Assembly: GCF_007786445.1 (NCBI RefSeq)
Contig: NZ_VNJI01000060.1
Location: forward strand, 1 to 46,896
DNA: 46,896 bases
From: Paenibacillus cremeus
GTDB lineage: Bacteria > Bacillota > Bacilli > Paenibacillales > NBRC-103111
Reading direction: 5' to 3'
This document shows, piece by piece, positions 1 to 6,981 of the stretch (position 1 is its first letter; every line of letters starts with the position of its first letter). A program made the position numbers and the translations under genes. The notes below the pieces were generated by a model. It did no database searches. It was not told the origin of the DNA and worked only from the letters and a program-made list of their open reading frames with translations.

Positions 1-114
1 ACGCTTTTGCCTTCGTGCCAAGATTTTTAAAGTATCCCTGGTTTGGAACAAGAGTATTTCCATTCCTAAATTAAGAAAATTACGGAATTATTGAAGGGGT
101 ATTGACCGCCTCGT

Positions 115-636
115 TCATATCAGCTTAATAAATGGTGGCAATTGCGGGGACATCACGGACACAGCCCTACTCAATAAAGAGCAGGGCTGTGTATAGGTTA
201 GCGCAGAGTCTATTTTACAGCCATCTTCCACTTCAACCATAGCTGCAAGCTGGGCGTGGGATGTGATATTGTAAAGCCCTCTGATATCAATTTGTTCATC
301 ACCTATCATCATGTATCCCATGGTTGAAACCGTCAGCTTTTCTGTACCACTGCCCTGTGGATAGCTCGAAAAGTGTTCGGTGCTTATTTTTCTTTCTATT
401 TCCCATTTTGTAAGGGGGATATGTTCACGGCCGCTACCTCCAATAACAAGAACGGAAGATACGCCAACAGCCTCATGAAGCTCCCTGACACGTTCCGTAA
501 AAGGTGTAATGGGTTCACGCTTGATTAATGAATGCATTTTGACATCTTGAATCATAAAATTCGTCGCACTTCTGTCTTCATCAATAAGAAGAAGCCGTTT
601 AAGTGTGTCTTTATAACTTTTGTTAAATGCAAACTT
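115..636 (-). pseudogene. Relic of a COG3044-type 'ATPase of the ABC class'
   Basis: Reading the minus strand from the stop at 637-639 gives an open frame with no usable start. It carries the family's Walker B-like string LLLIDEDRSATNFMIQD (about 594-543), then EPITPFTERVRELHEAVGV and VLVIGGSG. In intact COG3044 proteins (over 500 residues) this follows a long N-terminal part with the P-loop; all of that is missing here. After GGSG the expected DYFDVAD stretch is absent. Homology then resumes weakly around the segment reading GDEQIDIRGL before the frame runs into unrelated sequence containing a hairpin at 159-192. I read it as a remnant with loss at the 5' end, an internal deletion and a replaced 3' end. 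A short functional protein starting at the internal ATG (555) is possible but unlikely, since the nucleotide-binding loop is gone. Confidence 0.7.
159..192. repeat. Hairpin in the tail of the COG3044 relic
   Basis: A 14-bp stem with one mismatch (ACACAGCCCT, a, CTC) pairs around a 6-nt loop. Neither side has a run of T, so it is not a convincing intrinsic terminator. It sits where the relic loses similarity to its family and may mark the rearrangement that replaced the gene's 3' end. Confidence 0.5.
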
Positions 637-649
637 TTAGCGCGCCAAT

Positions 650-674
650 AAAAAAGCCGCGATATTTACGCGGC
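650..674 (-). terminator. Intrinsic terminator of the 47-aa peptide gene
   Basis: Minus-strand stem GCCGCG / CGCGGC with a 7-nt loop (656-674) is followed by six T residues. It lies about 40 bases after the stop of the small peptide gene. Confidence 0.8.
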
Positions 675-714
675 AAACAATATTTTCAACTTCTTATGTT
701 CTTCATGTTTTTAG

Positions 715-858
715 CTAGCAGGAACCATCATTGTCCTGAGTATCACAACCACCACCTTGAGATTGCGACCGGTTGTTATTCTTACCTCTTACATTTTGTT
801 TGTTAGCCTGTCCCTGATTAGTTTTAGTGCTATGCGCTTGTACGTGTTGCTCCTTCAT
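715..858 (-). CDS. Small Gln/Asn-rich peptide with Cys-containing tail (47 aa)
   Basis: I chose the ATG at 858 because GAAGGGGTG lies just upstream; a longer frame from a TTG at 897 has no ribosome-binding site. The peptide is very hydrophilic, with His, Gln, Asn, Lys and Ser throughout, no hydrophobic segment and no signal peptide. It ends in a Gly-Gly-Gly-Cys stretch and a terminal Gly-Ser-Cys, so two Cys lie near the C-terminus. A clear intrinsic terminator follows. I do not recognise the family. The composition would suit a small spore-associated or otherwise disordered protein. A modified-peptide precursor is conceivable, but no modification enzyme is nearby. The control signals make it likely to be a real gene; its function is unknown. 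Confidence 0.6.
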   Translation of the reverse strand: MKEQHVQAHSTKTNQGQANKQNVRGKNNNRSQSQGGGCDTQDNDGSC

Positions 859-977
859 TCCATTCACCCCTTCGCGATTAATGGTCACTTTTTGCAACCA
901 TTATAGTTTGTCACTTCCATTCGTTTTTACTTAACCAGTTTATACATAAACAAGGGTATCTCGTCAGCCCCTCCATT

Positions 978-1199
978 CTACTTTAAGAACCAGCGAATAA
1001 GATACGAAACAAGAGACAGAACGACGCTAATCACAATGCATGTCACAATCGGAAAGTAAAATTTAAAGTTTCCTTTCGTAACAGCAATATCGCCTGGTAG
1101 CCGCCCAAGATTGATAAACCGGCCAAGGACAGCCCAGATCAACCCAATACCAATTAAGATAACACCGAGTCCAATCAACATTTTGGGAATTGGATTCAT
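978..1199 (-). CDS. DUF2905 small membrane protein
   Basis: This 73-residue protein begins MNPIPKMLI and has two membrane helices (about residues 6-26 and 49-70). Between them is the family signature, a short loop reading LGRLPGDIAV followed by NFKFYFPI. Length and layout match DUF2905, a conserved, uncharacterised two-helix family common in Bacilli and other Firmicutes. AGGAG precedes the ATG by about eight bases. Its neighbours are other small minus-strand genes without an obvious shared role. No function is known for the family, so none is proposed. Confidence 0.9.
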   Translation of the reverse strand: MNPIPKMLIGLGVILIGIGLIWAVLGRFINLGRLPGDIAVTKGNFKFYFPIVTCIVISVVLSLVSYLIRWFLK

Positions 1200-1351
1200 G
1201 TTGGAGTTCTCCTAACCATTCAAATAATATCCACCGTTTACGCGAATTGTCTGACCCGACGTTGGCTGTTGTTGTTTTAGATAGACATTTCTCCATATTC
1301 GATTTCAGTGTATGCCATTACTCAATTGGTGAAAGCTTTCTTATCTTCTTC

Positions 1352-1834
1352 TTATCTACTGGTCCTATTTCGCCACCTGACAAACCATCGTATGACGAAA
1401 TACAGAATGATTCCCCAAAAAAGCAATCCAAAGAACGACATGCCTATGCCTGGTGCAGTGTAATATCCTCCCCCGCCAAACCAGCCATATGGATTAAACA
1501 AGCTACCCAACAAACTTCCAGCCGCCAAGCCGCCGAGGAAGCTGCCGAAACCGTTTCGAGTAGGGTATCCCGTTCTGTAGCCGGGCTGTGTCGTCACTGG
1601 GGTTTTGGGAACAGTATTGTAGGTGCCACCCGTACGTGTTCCTGGTGAATAACCAGCCCGTCCACCAGTGTAAGAGCCGCGACCGGAGCGATAGGCCGAC
1701 TCACGAAGGGTGGCATCGTCGCTTTGCTGCTGAATTTCCGGAGTTGGGGAATCTAATGGAAGTAGCTCCGCATGAACCGAGCCTCCGAAGATAAGCCAAA
1801 TTAAGAAAAAAACTGCAAACAAAATACGTTTCAC
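1352..1834 (-). CDS. Exported Gly-rich protein with C-terminal membrane helix
   Basis: This 160-residue protein starts with a clear signal peptide (MKRILFAVFFLIWLIF, cleavage likely after VHA near residue 22). A low-complexity region follows, rich in Gly, Tyr, Arg and Thr (about 45-95). Next comes a Gly/Leu-rich hydrophobic stretch (97-112), an aromatic/Gly segment reading WFGGGGYY, and a final membrane helix (about 131-150) with a basic tail. The layout resembles small Gly-rich membrane proteins found near Tim44-like genes in other bacteria, but no Tim44 domain is present. GGAGG lies 10 bases before the ATG. It probably sits in the membrane with the repetitive part outside. Function unknown. 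Confidence 0.75.
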   Translation of the reverse strand: MKRILFAVFFLIWLIFGGSVHAELLPLDSPTPEIQQQSDDATLRESAYRSGRGSYTGGRAGYSPGTRTGGTYNTVPKTPVTTQPGYRTGYPTRNGFGSFLGGLAAGSLLGSLFNPYGWFGGGGYYTAPGIGMSFFGLLFWGIILYFVIRWFVRWRNRTSR

Positions 1835-2007
1835 GGAAAACCTCCGTTAACTCATAGAATTCAAACCCTAGTTATATTATGGTTCGAACTCCCGTAATTA
1901 TCCTACGCTATATCTCTGTTACGTGGCATTGGGAAGCGTTGATCAGTAACCTTCCAATTTAGTTTTTTGATACCCTAGTCGAAAATGGGGTATCTATCAT
2001 AGCCAAC

Positions 2008-2034
2008 AAAAAAATCCTACTTCTCGCAGGATTT
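2008..2034 (-). terminator. Intrinsic terminator of the sulfatase operon
   Basis: Minus-strand AAATCCT / AGGATTT stem with a 9-nt loop is followed by a run of T (2014-2008). It lies about 70 bases past the sulfatase stop codon and closes the operon. Confidence 0.8.
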
Positions 2035-2103
2035 TGAGGAGGTTACTTTGATTTTGATATGGGGTCAGTAGGCTGTGGGTTGATCCCCTGCTCTTTTTTA
2101 GTT

Positions 2104-3579
2104 TTATGGCCTTACTTTCTCAATTCCCAATCGTACATACTGCTCTTCCGGTGCGTCATTCTCTCTCATCAAGCGCGCGATATGCTTCAGCATCCGTTCC
2201 TCCACGACCGCGTCTTGAATGGGATTCGTCTGTTGCGGGTCCTGCTGCAGGTCAAATAACATCGTATCCAGCAGACGGGTGCCATGCGCCCCTGTACCTT
2301 CAACCTTCAACGTTTTTAACCCTTTGGTAAAGTCAAAAGGCTCAGCAAGCTCCACCTGCAGCAGTTCACTTGGGCTGAATCTGCTCCGCATATGGGTCGG
2401 CATCAAGGTGTAATTGTAAAGCGGTCGGTTCTCCTTGCTTGCCGGCCCTCTCATATAAACGTATCGTCCATCCGTGCAATTGATATGCCCCCCATGGATG
2501 CCGAAGATCGCCGCTTCCCGCACCGGATGATCCGAGGCGATCGTTTCCTTAAGAGGACTTCCCTTCATATCCTTGGGAACCGGCACCCCGAAAAACTCCA
2601 GCAGGGTGGGAGCTATATCGATGGTCTGAACGAGGCTAGCCCGACGCTCACCTTTTTTCCCGCTTCTTGGGTCCCAGATAAATAGAGGGGTGTGAGCAAC
2701 CTCGTTATAAAAAGGCTGTACGCATTTGGCCCACCAATCATGCTCCCCGAGCAGGAAGCCATGGTCCGTATTGACGATCAGCATCGTATCCTTCCATAAA
2801 TCGAGCTCGTCCATAAGATCAAGCACTTGACCCAAATATTCATCGCACATGCTCAGTAAGGCAGCGTATTCCAGGCGGAGATGTTTTACCTCTTCCGGCG
2901 TCTGCTCCACCTTCGTATAAGGAGGCCAGTCAAAATGCTTGCCCTCGTAGCTATGCGGATACAAATCTTTATATTTCTGCGGCGTATGGAAAGGCTCGTG
3001 CGGATCAAACGTCTCTATCTGTAGAAACCAATGGTCCTCCGAATAGTTCCTTTTTATAAATTCAATGCCTCGTGAAAAGGTCTGCGCTTGCGGAAAATCT
3101 TCCTCCGATTTCAGCACGCTCCGGTTGATCCAATCTTGGCGGACAAGCCTCCCGCGGCTGTGACCACCTACAGACGGGGGAGCGCTCGGCTCTCTCACTT
3201 GGCCGATCCAAGGGTCTCCTTCCTGACCGCGAATCAGCTCAAACGTGTTGAATCGCGTATGATAGGTCGCCCCTCCGTCTTCCCAATAATGCTGATGATC
3301 GGTGACCAAATGGGTATAGACCTCATGCTCTTTCAGCAGCTCCGGCATCGCGTCATCGAATGGCTCTAGGGGCCCCCAGCTGCGATGCAGAAAATTGTAG
3401 CGTCCGGTCATCAGCTCTCTTCGAGCTGGCATACACGGCATGCTTCCCACATAGCTGTTATCAAAAACAACGGTCTTTTCGGCGAGCCGCGCAAAATTCG
3501 GAGCATGGGTCCAATCACAGCCGTAAGGCGGCAGCATGTGCCGGTTTAAAGTATCAAACATGACCATAATCGCCTTCAT
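2104..3579 (-). CDS. Cys-type sulfatase (alkaline phosphatase superfamily)
   Basis: This 491-residue protein should hydrolyse sulfate esters. The sulfatase signature is C49-M-P-A-R, whose Cys must be converted to formylglycine, followed by the conserved ELMTGR. Metal ligands are visible at D9/T10 and at D272-H273 (NTDHGFLLGEHDWW). There is no signal peptide, so it would act in the cytoplasm on an imported substrate. It is the last gene of the ABC sugar operon, 27 bases after the second permease, with GGGAG before its ATG. This suggests desulfation of a transported sulfated oligosaccharide or monosaccharide. No formylglycine-generating enzyme or anaerobic sulfatase maturase is in the window, so maturation must come from elsewhere. 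Sequence alone does not fix the substrate. Confidence 0.92.
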   Translation of the reverse strand: MKAIMVMFDTLNRHMLPPYGCDWTHAPNFARLAEKTVVFDNSYVGSMPCMPARRELMTGRYNFLHRSWGPLEPFDDAMPELLKEHEVYTHLVTDHQHYWEDGGATYHTRFNTFELIRGQEGDPWIGQVREPSAPPSVGGHSRGRLVRQDWINRSVLKSEEDFPQAQTFSRGIEFIKRNYSEDHWFLQIETFDPHEPFHTPQKYKDLYPHSYEGKHFDWPPYTKVEQTPEEVKHLRLEYAALLSMCDEYLGQVLDLMDELDLWKDTMLIVNTDHGFLLGEHDWWAKCVQPFYNEVAHTPLFIWDPRSGKKGERRASLVQTIDIAPTLLEFFGVPVPKDMKGSPLKETIASDHPVREAAIFGIHGGHINCTDGRYVYMRGPASKENRPLYNYTLMPTHMRSRFSPSELLQVELAEPFDFTKGLKTLKVEGTGAHGTRLLDTMLFDLQQDPQQTNPIQDAVVEERMLKHIARLMRENDAPEEQYVRLGIEKVRP

Positions 3580-3606
3580 CTCATTTTCTCCCTTCGATTA
3601 CCCTGT

Positions 3607-4476
3607 TTACCCTTTCACGCTGCTGGAAATCAGGCTTTTAATAAATTGCTTCTGAAAAACAAAGAACATGATCGCCAGTGGCAGGGAGACGACTACCGTC
3701 GCTGCCATCAGCAGGTTGTACTGAATGTGGTATTGCCCGTTAAAGACCTGCAGGCCAAGCTGTATGGTACGCATCGATTCGCTATTGGTATAGATGAGCG
3801 GGTGAAAGAAATCATTCCATATATAGACGGTCTTGAAAATGCCCAGCGTTGCGAGCAAGGGACCGCTCTGAGGCAAATAAATCCGCAGAAAACTGCGAAA
3901 TGCACCAGCACCGTCAATGGATGCCGCGTCATCCAGCGCTTTGGGAAACTGTAGATAAAATTGCCTGGCAAGAAAGATCCCGAAGGACCCGGACAGCTCC
4001 GGAATGATCAGTGCGTAATACGAGTCCAGCCAGCCATTACCGCCATTGCCAAACAGATCGTTGCCGCCGAACAGCGGGATGGATTTTAAAATGAGAAATT
4101 GTGGAATGATCGTCACTTGCGACGGTACCATGAGTCCTACCAGCAACAGAATAAAAATGATATCCCTTCCGCGGAACGTCATCCGGGCAAAGGTGTACCC
4201 CGCCATCATATTAAAAAATAAGCTTCCCGCAACGGTAACGACGGTGACAATGATCGAATTTTTGAAATAGATGCCCCATTCGGTGACCTGCAGAGCACGA
4301 ACATAATTTTCCGGATGCCACACCAGCGGCAGCAATGCATTGGTGCCTAAGTTGAATTCCTCGTCGCCCTTGAACGAAGTTAGAAGCATGACAACAAACG
4401 GTAACAGCATGATGACGGACGTTATGGCCAGAATCAAATGAACCGGGATATGCCGGTTAATCAAATTCACTTTCAT
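3607..4476 (-). CDS. Carbohydrate ABC transporter permease, CUT1 MalG-type
   Basis: This 289-residue inner-membrane subunit has about six helices. The first spans residues 14-34, and the protein has the typical MalG opening and a C-terminus ending FIKSLISSSVKG. The cytoplasmic EAA loop that contacts the ATPase is at residues 181-202 (DDAASIDGAGAFRSF). It follows the MalF-type permease by 13 bases and precedes the sulfatase by 27, so all three are probably co-transcribed. No ATPase subunit is encoded nearby. In Bacilli such orphan CUT1 systems commonly share an MsmX-type ATPase, and I infer the same here. Confidence 0.93.
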   Translation of the reverse strand: MKVNLINRHIPVHLILAITSVIMLLPFVVMLLTSFKGDEEFNLGTNALLPLVWHPENYVRALQVTEWGIYFKNSIIVTVVTVAGSLFFNMMAGYTFARMTFRGRDIIFILLLVGLMVPSQVTIIPQFLILKSIPLFGGNDLFGNGGNGWLDSYYALIIPELSGSFGIFLARQFYLQFPKALDDAASIDGAGAFRSFLRIYLPQSGPLLATLGIFKTVYIWNDFFHPLIYTNSESMRTIQLGLQVFNGQYHIQYNLLMAATVVVSLPLAIMFFVFQKQFIKSLISSSVKG

Positions 4477-4489
4477 GTCGCCCCTCCTT

Positions 4490-5368
4490 TCAGTCGATAT
4501 CGCTCGCTTTGGAGCCTACCGTATAATTGACTACGGTCACGATGAGCGTAATAAGCAGCAAAATAATGGCAATCGCTGAAGCATAGCCCATGCGATAATC
4601 CTGAAAGCTCGATTTAACAATTTCGTTTACAATCGTTGTACTGGTGTTGGCAGGTCCGCCATTGGTCAGGATGAAGACAAAATCGAAGACCTGGAAGGAA
4701 CGGATCGTCATGGTGATAAACAGGAAAAACGTAATCGGACGCAAGAGCGGGATCGTGATGTGCACAAACTGCCTTAAGGTCGAAGCTCCATCGATCATCG
4801 CCGCCTCGTACAGATGCTCTGGAATCCCCTGCAGCCCGGCAAGAAAAATAATCATGGCATAGCCGACTCCTGTCCAGATCCCGATGATCATAACCGAGTA
4901 CAGCGCCGTCTGAGGCTCATGCAGCCAATCACGCCCATGAAGCTTAAGGGATTCCAGCAGCATATTGATCGGTCCACGGCGCGGATCCAACAGCCAGAGC
5001 CAGGTCATGCATACCGCCACAGAGGAAATGACTCCCGGCAAATATATAAACGACCGATATGCGGCGAGCCCGCTAATTTTCGTGTTCAAAAAGGAGGCCA
5101 ATACAAGCCCGATCGCCATCGTAGGAATGACGGTAAACAGCCAGTAAAGCAGAGTGTTTTTAAGTGCCATGTGAAACGTATCGTCACCCAGCAGCACCTT
5201 GTAGTTGCTAAGTCCGATCCAGCGCCCTGGATTCAAAATGGTGAAATTTGTGAAGCTCAGATAAAATACCCAGATCACAGGCACCAAAATAAACAAGGTA
5301 TAAATAAATACATTTGGAAATATAAGCGCATAAGGCAATAACCGGTTCCAGCGGAATCGTATTTGCAT
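4490..5368 (-). CDS. Carbohydrate ABC transporter permease, CUT1 MalF/UgpA-type
   Basis: I placed the start at 5368 (MQIRFRWNR) because GGAGG lies directly before it; the frame is open to 5437 but without a binding site there. The 292-residue protein has six predicted helices, the first at about 12-37. It carries the WIGLSNY motif of MalF-type subunits near residue 50 and an EAA loop at about 187-209 (LYEAAMIDGAS). It pairs with the downstream MalG-type subunit and the upstream binding protein to form the importer. The 87-base gap after the binding-protein gene is the largest within the operon. Confidence 0.93.
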   Translation of the reverse strand: MQIRFRWNRLLPYALIFPNVFIYTLFILVPVIWVFYLSFTNFTILNPGRWIGLSNYKVLLGDDTFHMALKNTLLYWLFTVIPTMAIGLVLASFLNTKISGLAAYRSFIYLPGVISSVAVCMTWLWLLDPRRGPINMLLESLKLHGRDWLHEPQTALYSVMIIGIWTGVGYAMIIFLAGLQGIPEHLYEAAMIDGASTLRQFVHITIPLLRPITFFLFITMTIRSFQVFDFVFILTNGGPANTSTTIVNEIVKSSFQDYRMGYASAIAIILLLITLIVTVVNYTVGSKASDID

Positions 5369-5455
5369 GATTTCCTCCTGCCCTTCTTGTAGAAGCTCTT
5401 CCCGAAAGCGATGCGCTCTCGGAAAGAGCTTGGCCATCTGTAATCCAATATCACA

Positions 5456-6778
5456 TTACTTGGTTTTCAGCTCTTCTCTCGCTTTCTGGGCATTTTCCTT
5501 CAACGCTTGATCCACCGGCTTTAATCCATTGTAGGCTTGCTCCAAAGCAAGGCGCAGGTACTTGACGTTGACGTCCCAATACTGGGATGGTCCGTATCCG
5601 CGTGCATCATCCATCGCCTGAAATATAACCGCATTCTCCGGCGCCGCCTTAACATACTGATCCTTAACCGATTTGAGCGGCGGCACAAAGCCTGTTTTTA
5701 AAGTGAAATCGTACAGGTTGTTCTTGTCGAACCAGAATTTAATAAATTTCCAAGCCTCATCCGGGCTTTTTGTCGTTTTTGCCATGGTCAAAAAGGTTCC
5801 CAGCATCAGCGCCGTTTGCTTGCCCGTCGGCCCTTTCGGAGGCAGCGCCCACCCTACCTTCTCCGCACCGACAGCCTTCTGCAGCACCGCGAGCGAAGGA
5901 GAGCTGCTGAAGCTAAGTGCCGCCAAGCTATTTTGGAACGGAGTGCCGTTCGGGTCCTGCTGATTGGCGGCGATAATAGCGCCGTTCTTGAACAGCTTCA
6001 CCATTTTCTCCACCAGTTGAATCGATTCTGATGAGTCGAACGTCGGGTTGCCCTTGTCATCATATATGTCTTTGCCAAGTAGGAGCAGCAAAGAGAGATA
6101 CGATTGCTCCCCGTTGCCGGTCTGCAGATCGATACCGGCTCTCACCGTTTTTCCGTCTTTGACCACCTTCAATTTCTCAGCATAGTCGAAAATTTCGTCC
6201 AAAGTAGTCGGTGGCTTCTCCGGGTCAAGTCCCGCTTCCTTAAAGAAATCCTTGCGCCATTCCATAGGCCTGATTTCAGGCATGAGGAGTCCATACTGTC
6301 CGCCGTTCCATTGACCTGCTTTTAAAATGCTGGGGAACATGTCGTCCTTGCCTTGCCATTTATCAGCTTGAATAAATTTATTCAGGTCCATGTACTTGTT
6401 TTGATCTACTGTAGAGATCAGCTGGCCGAATCCTAGACCGTGAATATCAGGAGCAATGCCGCCGGAATAAGCAACGGAGAGCTTTTGAAAATAATCTTTA
6501 AACGGAATGGTCGTTAGCTCGACCTTGATATTCGGATTCTCTTGTTCAAATTTGGCAACCACGTTTTTCACTTGGGTGATGACGAGCTCGTCGCTTGCCG
6601 GATACCAGAATTTAAGCGTGGTCTGCTTACCGCTGTCCGACTTGGCCGCCGGGGCAGAGCTGGACGGACTGCTTGAGCTAGGCGTACTGCCTGAAGAGCA
6701 TCCGATCAGAACGGTTGTTAGAAAAACAATCATACTAAGCGCAAAAGTAAACGTACTTGACCATTTAAACGCTTTCAA
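5456..6778 (-). CDS. Extracellular sugar-binding lipoprotein of the ABC importer
   Basis: This 440-residue protein has a lipoprotein signal ending LIGC, with Cys27 the lipidated residue. A Ser/Pro-rich linker follows (about 28-50), then a family 1 solute-binding fold beginning TTLKFWYPASDE. It would be anchored outside the membrane and deliver a carbohydrate to the two permeases downstream. The sequence RAGIDLQTGNGEQSY and many aromatic residues fit an oligosaccharide binder, but the ligand cannot be read from sequence. GAAGGAGGAG precedes the ATG. It is the first gene of the operon and is probably controlled by the membrane-bound AraC regulator immediately upstream. Confidence 0.93.
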   Translation of the reverse strand: MKAFKWSSTFTFALSMIVFLTTVLIGCSSGSTPSSSSPSSSAPAAKSDSGKQTTLKFWYPASDELVITQVKNVVAKFEQENPNIKVELTTIPFKDYFQKLSVAYSGGIAPDIHGLGFGQLISTVDQNKYMDLNKFIQADKWQGKDDMFPSILKAGQWNGGQYGLLMPEIRPMEWRKDFFKEAGLDPEKPPTTLDEIFDYAEKLKVVKDGKTVRAGIDLQTGNGEQSYLSLLLLLGKDIYDDKGNPTFDSSESIQLVEKMVKLFKNGAIIAANQQDPNGTPFQNSLAALSFSSSPSLAVLQKAVGAEKVGWALPPKGPTGKQTALMLGTFLTMAKTTKSPDEAWKFIKFWFDKNNLYDFTLKTGFVPPLKSVKDQYVKAAPENAVIFQAMDDARGYGPSQYWDVNVKYLRLALEQAYNGLKPVDQALKENAQKAREELKTK

Positions 6779-6816
6779 ATGTATTCTCCTCCTTCTCGGT
6801 TTTGACTACACCGTAA

Positions 6817-6835
6817 GTGTATTAACAACATACAC
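6817..6835. promoter_or_regulatory. Inverted repeat in the sugar operon promoter region
   Basis: GTGTAT-N7-ATACAC is a perfect 6-bp inverted repeat, 39-57 bases upstream of the binding-protein start. Its position suits an operator overlapping the promoter. AraC-type regulators usually bind direct repeats, so a different repressor may bind here. Confidence 0.4.
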
Positions 6836-6981
6836 CAAAAGAAACAGCCCATTATTGACTTTATTAACCGTTTCTGATGCCATTTACGATTAATCAGGCA
6901 CAAGGGCTGCCAAAAATCCGAGCTTTATCCTGTTTTGACATGTTGTGCATCTTTTGCTTGAGTGTACGAAGCCTCCAAGCT

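Noticed and set aside
1190..1648. Plus-strand frame of about 150 codons across the DUF2905 and Gly-rich genes
   Set aside because: It runs antisense to two supported genes and shows no domain or translation signal.
1969..1994. GATACCC...GGGTATC inverted repeat as a terminator
   Set aside because: No T tract follows it on either strand; the adjacent hairpin at 2012-2034 has one.
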